DNA of 64,000 nucleotides. It comes from Pseudovibrio sp000156235 (lineage in GTDB: Bacteria; Pseudomonadota; Alphaproteobacteria; Rhizobiales; Stappiaceae). Below the pieces are notes generated by a model. That model was not told where the DNA came from and ran no database searches. It saw only the letters and a list, made by a program, of their open reading frames with translations. Positions 58,604 to 64,000 of this stretch are shown piece by piece. A program made the position numbers and the translations under genes. The stretch lies in NCBI RefSeq assembly GCF_000156235.1, contig NZ_DS996809.1:445313-509312 (forward strand), given 5' to 3'. Numbering within the stretch: the stretch's first letter is position 1; each line of letters opens with the position of its first letter.

Positions 58604-60898
58604 GTGTCCGACAATATTATTGCAAAGAAATCAACAGCTCCCGCTGGTGGCTGGGGTGCCGTGTGGAGCTGTGGTCAGGCTCTGCTGCAAAACACGTCGC
58701 TCACTTCAGGAATCAAAACAGTCTTAAAAACCAACCAGCCTGACGGATTTATTGGCCCCGGTGTGGCGTGGGTGGACCCGGAAAAAACAACTTCCATCGA
58801 ATTTTGTGAGAACGGTGTGAAGGCTGTGGCCGCGGAAATGACCGAGAAGCGGATCACTGAGTCGTTCTTTCAGGAGTACACCGTCTCTGAGTTACAGACG
58901 TTTTCTGACTTCGACCTTGAGGACCAGGGGCGACTGACCTGCCCTTTGCGCTACAACAGGATTACGGACCGCTATAACGAGATCACCTGGGCTGAGGCTT
59001 TCAAGGAGATTGGCGCGGAGCTGCGGGCGATTAAAGATCGCAAGGAGGTCGTGTTTTACACCTCCGGGCATGCCAGCAATGAAGCTGCCTTCCTCTACCA
59101 GTTGTTTGGCCGCATTTACGGCACCAGCAACTTCCCTTCCAGCTCCAACATGTGCCACGAGGCCAGTGGTATTGCGCTGGAGGAAGCGATTGGGTGCGGG
59201 TTGGCGACGGTTCGGCTGGAAGACTTTGCCAAGGCGGATGCGATCTTTGTGTTTGGCCATAACCCGGGCGCGACGGATCCACGGATGCTGCCTGTTCTTC
59301 GTGACGCAACCAAGCGTGGTGCGCAGGTTGTGTCCTTCAATCCGCTGCGCGAGCGTGGGCTGGAGCGGTATGCAGATCCGAAGAACCAGCTGGAGATGGT
59401 GCGCTTTGGCTCTCGCCCCGTCGCCAGCCACTTCTTCACGCCCAAGCTGGGCGGTGATATGGCTGCTGTGCGCGGTATGGTGAAAGCCATTCTGGCGTGG
59501 GACAACGAACGCATTCTCACCCATAGCATCATCGACCGTGTGTTTATTGAAGAGAACTGCGGCGGGTTTGAGAGTTATGAGAAGGCGCTGGAGCTGACCC
59601 CGTGGAAAGAGATTGAGGATCAGTCTGGTCTGACACGTGATGAAATCGAGAAGGCTGCCCTGCTCTATGTGCAGGCGGATCGTCCAATTATTACGTGGGG
59701 CACTGGCATCAGCCAGCACAAGCACTCTGTGGCGACCATTCGCGAGATCATGAACCTGTTGTTCATTCGCGGCAATGTTGGCAAGCCGGGCGCAGGCGCC
59801 TGTCCGATGCCGGGGCATGCGAACACGCAAGGCATCCGGCGGATGGGCATTACCTCTGATCCATCCGAGGAGTTTTTGCTGGCGCTGCAGGATGTGTTTG
59901 AGTTTGAACCGGAAATGCACGCGGGTGTGGATTCGGTTGAAGCCATCAAAATGATGAATGAGGGCAAGCTGCGGGTGTTCATGAGCCTTGGCGGCAACTT
60001 CACCCGCTCTGCACCGGATACAGGCCTGACGGAAGAAGCCATTCGTAAGTGTCGCCTGACCATTAACATTGCGACCAAGCTGAACCGGAGCCACCTGATG
60101 ACTGGCTCCCTCTCCTACATTCTGCCGAGCCTTGGGCGCACAGAGTATGATGAGCAGCGATCTGGCGATCAGATTGTGACCGTGGAAGACTCGCTCTCCA
60201 AGATCCATAGCTCCGCCGGGGTTAATCCCCCAGCCTCTGATCTCCTGATGTCCGAGCCTGCCATCATTGCCGGGCTTGCCAGAGCAACCATTGGCAACAA
60301 GGTGGTGAACTGGACGCATCTCATTGAGAACTATGATCGCATTCGCGAGAAGATTGAGGAATTGCTGCCGGAGTTTGCCGGTTTCAACAGTCAGGTGCGG
60401 ACACCGGGTGGGTTTTATCTGGCCAACCCGATTGCAGACCGCCGGTGGGCGACCAAATCCGGTAAGGCTGAGTTTTCTGGTTACTCCCTACCATTGGCAA
60501 CCGCTGCCCAGCTGACCTCCAAGGCGCCGAAGCTCACCTTCACATTGCAGAGCATGCGCTCCAACGACCAGTTCAACACCACCATTTACTCGCTGAATGA
60601 CCGCTATCGGGGCATTTCAGGTGGACGTAAAGTGGTGTTCATGAACCCGATCGACATGCGCCGTGCTGGTGTTTCCAGAGGTGAAAAGGTTGATATTGGC
60701 ACTGTTAGTGAGGATGGCCGCAACCGGCGCGCGCTGGATTTTCAGGTGGTGCCCTACGACATCCCTGAGGGCTGCATCGCCTCCTATTTCCCAGAGGTGA
60801 ACGTACTCGTTCCGGTGTACTCCACGGGCAACCAATCCAACACACCCACAAGCAAGGCTATTCCGGTGACACTGTCGAAATCTCGTCGGCGGGGGTGA
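58604..60898 (+). CDS. FdhF/YdeP-family molybdopterin oxidoreductase lacking conserved cysteines
   Basis: A 764-residue cytosolic molybdopterin enzyme with a GTG start and GAGGAG before it. Family core is clear: GGWGAVWS at the N terminus, TSGHASNEAAFLYQLFGRIYG, SNMCHEASGIALEEAIGCG, ATKLNRSHLMTGSLSYILPSLGR, MRSNDQFNTTIYSLNDRYRG, and the molybdopterin-binding C terminus. In E. coli YdeP (recalled) the N-terminal site reads DCPGCAW and the later site PDCSNMC; here they are IGPGVAW and PSSSNMC, so three cysteines are absent. A [4Fe-4S] cluster at the usual place may therefore be missing. Coupled to fdhD, 46 bases upstream. Substrate unknown; YdeP is linked to acid resistance in E. coli. Confidence 0.9.
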   Translation: MSDNIIAKKSTAPAGGWGAVWSCGQALLQNTSLTSGIKTVLKTNQPDGFIGPGVAWVDPEKTTSIEFCENGVKAVAAEMTEKRITESFFQEYTVSELQTFSDFDLEDQGRLTCPLRYNRITDRYNEITWAEAFKEIGAELRAIKDRKEVVFYTSGHASNEAAFLYQLFGRIYGTSNFPSSSNMCHEASGIALEEAIGCGLATVRLEDFAKADAIFVFGHNPGATDPRMLPVLRDATKRGAQVVSFNPLRERGLERYADPKNQLEMVRFGSRPVASHFFTPKLGGDMAAVRGMVKAILAWDNERILTHSIIDRVFIEENCGGFESYEKALELTPWKEIEDQSGLTRDEIEKAALLYVQADRPIITWGTGISQHKHSVATIREIMNLLFIRGNVGKPGAGACPMPGHANTQGIRRMGITSDPSEEFLLALQDVFEFEPEMHAGVDSVEAIKMMNEGKLRVFMSLGGNFTRSAPDTGLTEEAIRKCRLTINIATKLNRSHLMTGSLSYILPSLGRTEYDEQRSGDQIVTVEDSLSKIHSSAGVNPPASDLLMSEPAIIAGLARATIGNKVVNWTHLIENYDRIREKIEELLPEFAGFNSQVRTPGGFYLANPIADRRWATKSGKAEFSGYSLPLATAAQLTSKAPKLTFTLQSMRSNDQFNTTIYSLNDRYRGISGGRKVVFMNPIDMRRAGVSRGEKVDIGTVSEDGRNRRALDFQVVPYDIPEGCIASYFPEVNVLVPVYSTGNQSNTPTSKAIPVTLSKSRRRG

Positions 60899-61047
60899 TT
60901 GTGTTGCTTTGAGAGAAGCACGATCATGTGAAAATAATTTATATGTAGTCAGAATATTTCCGTAGTTAAATAAATACGCTCCAGTAAGGGAAAGTCTCCA
61001 TTTCTTCAGCTTGGAGTTTATGTTGGGCTTCTGTTGCATTTAACTTT

Positions 61048-61536
61048 ATGTCCCCCAAGTCGAATAAGTTTCACAAGAAGGATGATGCTTTGCGTAGTTT
61101 GTTTCTGGCTTCAGCTCTAATACTTGGAAGTTTGTATCCCGCCATGGCTCAAGATATTATCAAGGTCAACACCAATAAGGCAGTGCAAGAGACTATGGAT
61201 GCACTGGAGGCTACTGCTCAAAAGGCAGGGGCAACCATATTTGCTCGTGTTGACCATGCAGCGGGAGCCAAAAAAGTTGGCATGTCCATTCCAGCGAACC
61301 AGTTGCTGATTTTCGGTAATCCGGCTCTTGGCACACCTGCGATGGAAATCGATCCGCGGGCAGGTCTATTCCTACCACTCAAAGTGCAGGTCTATGAGGA
61401 TTCCGAAGGTCAAGTCTGGTTGGCTTATGAGGATCCGAAAGAAACAATGAAGGATCTGGATGATGTCGATAAATCCCCAGTAATCAAGAAAATGCGCGGT
61501 GTTTTGGCGAAGCTGACCTCCAAAGCTGCCCAATAG
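61048..61536 (+). CDS. Exported DUF302 protein
   Basis: Up to 162 residues. After a hydrophobic signal (SLFLASALILGSLYPAMAQ) the mature part is a DUF302 domain: VQETMDALEATAQKAGATIFARVDHAAGAKKVGMSI, then LLIFGNPALGTPAMEIDPRAGLFLPLKVQVYEDSEGQVWLAYEDP (seen as LLIFGNPALGTPAM and VWLAYEDP). Structure is known for the family but function is not. The ATG at 61048 gives 14 extra residues before a TTG at 61090 that has AAGAAGGA upstream and may be the true start. Single gene. Confidence 0.88.
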   Translation: MSPKSNKFHKKDDALRSLFLASALILGSLYPAMAQDIIKVNTNKAVQETMDALEATAQKAGATIFARVDHAAGAKKVGMSIPANQLLIFGNPALGTPAMEIDPRAGLFLPLKVQVYEDSEGQVWLAYEDPKETMKDLDDVDKSPVIKKMRGVLAKLTSKAAQ

Positions 61537-61877
61537 TCGAGACTTCACGTCAGAAACTTCAGTCTATTCCAGGGTCTGTAGAACGACCCTGGATATGTAA
61601 AGACTAGAAAGACTGAAACCTTTACTTTCCTAAAGTCATTCCAGCACCGAAATATTCCGTAGGATTGAACTGCCTCTTACTTCCCACGGATAAGTGCGCA
61701 CGTACTGCTGTCCCTCACCAGAGACCAATCCAGCACGCCAACAGCACGCGCAATAAGTGCCTGATCTGCTATATTCTCGTAGAGTGCACCAGTATCCCAT
61801 AACGATTTGGTGCCAGAAACCCAACTCAACCATTCTTGCATTGCAGAGATGGGTAGATTTGGTGTCAGCATGTTGCA
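61537..61877. other. Gap with a hairpin and degenerate-looking frames
   Basis: A CCAGGGTC/GACCCTGG hairpin (61569-61592) without T-run follows the DUF302 gene. On the minus strand a 64-residue frame (61677-61871) reads LSWVSGTKSLWDTGALYE and ALIARAVGVLDWSLV, which looks protein-like but is not a family I recognise. A second, overlapping frame (61636-61878) starts with ATG overlapping the previous stop (TAATG) and is rich in Cys and Trp. Possibly a frameshifted remnant. Confidence 0.4.
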
Positions 61878-62006
61878 TTAAAGCTCCCACCAATGCGTTG
61901 TTTCATTGCAGTTTTCTGGAAGCCCAATGTCGCGACGAAGGTCGTTGCGTTCAGGAGGTAACGGCTGGACAGGCTCTCGCAACTGACCAACAGCAAATTT
62001 TCTCAT
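61878..62006 (-). CDS. Possible 42-residue DUF1127-like small protein
   Basis: An ATG-TAA frame divergent from the LysR gene. It contains PLPPERNDLRRDIGLPE, and the DLRRDIGL part resembles the core of DUF1127 proteins, which bind RNA or affect phosphate and carbon metabolism in alphaproteobacteria. Charge and composition fit; there is no good ribosome site before the ATG. Small proteins of this type often sit beside LysR regulators. Low confidence in both the start and the family. Confidence 0.4.
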   Translation of the reverse strand: MRKFAVGQLREPVQPLPPERNDLRRDIGLPENCNETTHWWEL

Positions 62007-62106
62007 GATGCGGTAGATTGACTGAAGAATGAACATGTCGTCATATGCCCATGTAAACAGCGATCATGGAAATGAAACATATTTAAAAGTACTATGAAGG
62101 ATTTTC

Positions 62107-63036
62107 ATGATAATTCCAGCTAATGCGGTACCTCCTCTCCAATGCCTTCGTGCTTTTCTAGCAGTCGCCCAGCTTGGAAACTTCACCCGCGCGGCCGAAG
62201 CTTTGGGGCTTACTCAAACAGCCGTTAGTCATCAGATATCACAGTTGGAAACCCATATTGGCGCCCCGGTCTTTGTTCGCAATCGGCCAAACGTACAGCT
62301 TACTGCCCTCGGACAAAAACTTCTTCCTAAGGTAGAAACCGGATTGGGCGATATTTGGGATGCATTCAAAGAGGCACAGAACTCCGATAAAACACAGAGT
62401 ATCGTGATTTCAGTCGCACCCGAATTTGGCACGCAATGGTTGGCACCTCGACTTGAAAGATTCTTCAATTTGTTTCCGTCGATCAGCTTGAACATGATCC
62501 TTGAGTATCGACGGGCTGACCTCAATTCGGGGAAAGTCGATGCCGCGGTATGGCTTGGAGCAGGTGATAAAACTTTATCCGCGACTAAACTCGGTGTCGA
62601 AGAAGAGTTTGCTGTCTGTTCACCAGTACTGGCTCAAGATTTGCCTAATCAGAATGCAATGTCCGCCGCACCATTGCTTCAGTATGCTGGAGCTCGGCAC
62701 ACAGTTCTCGATTGGGAGCGCTGGTTTCAGCAAATATACGGTGTCTCACTCGCTGAGGAAGGGATTTGCCGCAAAATTGAATATGGTCCGGTATTTGATG
62801 CATTTCCTGATATGTTAGCTGCCTGCCAGCGAAGCGAAGGTTTTGCGCTTGTTCGCTCGTCGCTGGTAGCGGATGCGCTTTCCTCCGGACAACTCAAGCG
62901 CTGCTTCATTGAGACCGTTACCTCAGATCTACACTACCATATCGTTACACTACCCAAAGCCCGACGCAGACCTGAAGTTGAGCAGTTTTGCCAATGGATT
63001 ATAGCTGAAGCAGCATTAGGGACAGATGTAGATTAA
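62107..63036 (+). CDS. LysR-family transcriptional regulator, GcvA-like
   Basis: A 309-residue regulator. The N-terminal winged helix reads LQCLRAFLAVAQLGNFTRAAEALGLTQTAVSHQISQLETHIG, followed by a LysR substrate domain (residues about 95-300; SIVISVAPEFGTQWLAPRLERFF, GKVDAAVWLGAG). The sequence resembles the GcvA/AmpR branch, which control amino-acid or beta-lactamase genes. No gcv gene adjoins it; the divergent small ORF is the only close neighbour, so its target is unknown. Confidence 0.93.
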   Translation: MIIPANAVPPLQCLRAFLAVAQLGNFTRAAEALGLTQTAVSHQISQLETHIGAPVFVRNRPNVQLTALGQKLLPKVETGLGDIWDAFKEAQNSDKTQSIVISVAPEFGTQWLAPRLERFFNLFPSISLNMILEYRRADLNSGKVDAAVWLGAGDKTLSATKLGVEEEFAVCSPVLAQDLPNQNAMSAAPLLQYAGARHTVLDWERWFQQIYGVSLAEEGICRKIEYGPVFDAFPDMLAACQRSEGFALVRSSLVADALSSGQLKRCFIETVTSDLHYHIVTLPKARRRPEVEQFCQWIIAEAALGTDVD

Positions 63037-63527
63037 GTTGCGTTGTACAACACAGCCACTTAGAAAGCACTGTGTTCCAACAGATGGCCGTAATGAAGCT
63101 CAAGCTATCCTTTCCGGCCTGTATCCAAGCAAGCATTGGCACTAGCTTGCCTGAGCAGATCAAACCTATCTGTCGACAGCTGTGAATGAAATTTTGCTTC
63201 CCCACTTGATGCTGCCAATTTTGGTGAATTCGATGAGTTTGTGCATGTAGGGATTACGGTAGTGCCATCCTGATCATGCTCCATCCTCTCCCTGGCCAAT
63301 GCATAAGCCACGGAAAGGTTAGTGCCTGTTGATCCATCGCGTTTGCGCGGGATTACACCTTCCAGCCATCTCGATATCTCAAAGGACTACGTTACCTCTT
63401 TCGGCTCAAGGAGTGCGTTTCAGTTCCAATGACACTCTCAAAACTTCGAGGTCAAAAGAGGAGATGTTGACATGTGGCTTTATGCACATAAAGTATAGTA
63501 GCTATATTTATGTTATGGAGAGTCGTT
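63037..63527. other. 491-base gap with promoter but no clear gene
   Basis: Between the LysR gene and the VOC gene. On the minus strand a short frame is open (63105-63311), and a different frame nearby reads PYMHKLIEFTKIGSIKWG then stops; together they look like a decayed gene rather than an intact one. The promoter of the VOC gene lies at its right end. Confidence 0.45.
63467..63494 (+). promoter_or_regulatory. Promoter of the VOC gene with a dyad in the spacer
   Basis: TTGACA (63467-63472), 16-base spacer, TAAAGT (63489-63494). The arms TTTATG and CATAAA (63479-63492, 2-base centre) form a dyad covering the spacer and -10, so a repressor could block it. TATAGT at 63494-63499 is an alternative -10 with a longer spacer. 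Confidence 0.5.
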
Positions 63528-63971
63528 ATGTTGTTTAATTCATTGCAGGGTAAAGGCGCTATTGTGCGTCGGTTTGCTCTGGGTTTTGTTGCTTCTTTTG
63601 CGTTTGCAGGCGCTGTTTCGGCAGAGCCGTTTCAAGAGGTGACTGTTGGGGTGCCGGTGCCTTCGCTGGCGGAAGCAGAAGCGTGGTACGCAAAGTTTCT
63701 TGGCCCTGACACAGAGGTGCTCAGACCTGTTCCCGGAATTGTGGAGTTCAAGGTAGCGCCGGGGGTTTGGTTCCAAGTCTTTGAGGTCGATGACACTCAG
63801 CCAAGCGGCGCTATTGTCCGTTTTATGGTGGAGGATATGGCAGCGAGCCAAAACGCACGCACAGCACTGAAAATCGACACGGGAGAGGCCGTGGAGATAC
63901 CTGAGGTCGTAACATATTCCGAGTTTGCCGACCCATTCGGAAACGCTTTGGGGCTCTATCAAATGCCTTAA
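63528..63971 (+). CDS. Exported VOC-fold (glyoxalase-like) protein
   Basis: From the ATG at 63528 (GGAGAG upstream) the product is 147 residues; the frame extends 18 bases further. A basic start (GKGAIVRRF) and hydrophobic helix end in a signal site AVSAEP. The mature part has the vicinal-oxygen-chelate pattern: VTVGVPVPSLAEAEAWYAKFLGPDTEVL, IVEFKVAPGVWFQVFEVDD and FADPFGNALGLYQ. Metal ligands of the enzyme group (two H/E pairs) are not clearly present; Q and E residues could take part. VOC proteins are mostly cytosolic, so a signal peptide is unusual. Function unknown. Confidence 0.82.
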   Translation: MLFNSLQGKGAIVRRFALGFVASFAFAGAVSAEPFQEVTVGVPVPSLAEAEAWYAKFLGPDTEVLRPVPGIVEFKVAPGVWFQVFEVDDTQPSGAIVRFMVEDMAASQNARTALKIDTGEAVEIPEVVTYSEFADPFGNALGLYQMP

Positions 63972-64000
63972 TTCAGCAGCCGAGCAGTCTTAGGGCTATC

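Noticed and set aside
58892..60319. 475-residue open frame antisense to the YdeP-like gene
   Set aside because: The plus strand encodes a clear molybdopterin enzyme. The antisense product has no family features and follows from codon bias on the opposite strand.
61569..61592. CCAGGGTC/GACCCTGG hairpin as terminator of the DUF302 gene
   Set aside because: No T-run follows on either strand, so it is recorded only as a hairpin.
61636..61878. Cys/Trp-rich minus-strand frame starting at TAATG as a real gene
   Set aside because: Composition is unlike a folded protein and an overlapping frame looks more protein-like; neither could be assigned.

Overview
The window looks like the chromosome of a marine alphaproteobacterium of moderate GC content. 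Evidence: a CcrM-type adenine methyltransferase, a split two-subunit glycine dehydrogenase behind a tandem glycine riboswitch, an aa3-type cytochrome oxidase operon in the usual alphaproteobacterial order (ctaC-ctaD / ctaB-small ORF-ctaG-ctaE-DUF983-surf1), an IalB-family secreted protein, and small alphaproteobacterial families (DUF2093, DUF4170, DUF6101). A Pseudovibrio-like member of the Stappiaceae is my best guess, from gene content only. I saw no IS element, prophage, CRISPR array, rRNA or tRNA.

Layout. 0-4.7 kb: 3' part of ccrM, a DUF4261 gene, a small deaminase, tyrS with a structured leader, and a HAD phosphatase. 4.9-7.0 kb: two convergent glycosyltransferases (GT11 and GT61). 7.2-12.2 kb: glycine cleavage operon gcvT-gcvH-gcvPA-gcvPB read leftward from the riboswitch. 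13.1-16.5 kb: ispH-thrB-rnhA-lipid kinase operon. 16.7-21.2 kb: a PilZ protein, a D,D-carboxypeptidase and a large membrane GGDEF/EAL protein. 21.3-27.2 kb: GNAT, M16 peptidase, thrC, YqgE, a DsbD-alpha-like protein and a peroxiredoxin. 27.3-34.3 kb: the cytochrome c oxidase operon, leftward. 34.9-39.2 kb: IalB-like protein, DinB, two LysE exporters, tldD. 39.2-46.3 kb: transglutaminase-like protein, two tandem Kef-type antiporters, a MerR regulator with a MATE exporter, DUF2093. 46.3-51.8 kb: a leftward envelope/maturation block pmbA(tldE)-cysQ-DUF4170-acyltransferase-waaA-lpxK. 52.1-55.6 kb: DUF6101, ubiA, GNAT, purD. 56-60.9 kb: a LuxR solo, then patatin-fdhD-ydeP-like oxidoreductase. 61-64 kb: DUF302 protein, a poorly coding patch, a LysR regulator, another poorly coding patch, and an exported VOC-fold protein.

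Most of the window is conserved core. The genes share tasks: respiration (cta genes, SURF1, ubiA), one-carbon and amino-acid metabolism (gcv, thrB, thrC), lipid A assembly (lpxK, waaA, acyltransferase), TldD/TldE protease, cyclic-di-GMP signalling (EAL protein, PilZ). The points most worth a second look are the tyrS leader, an YdeP-family oxidoreductase that lacks cysteines conserved in its relatives but is coupled to fdhD, a MerR-MATE pair with a near-perfect 19-bp dyad, an FNR-like box upstream of the oxidase operon, and repeated half-sites between yqgE and the DsbD-like gene.
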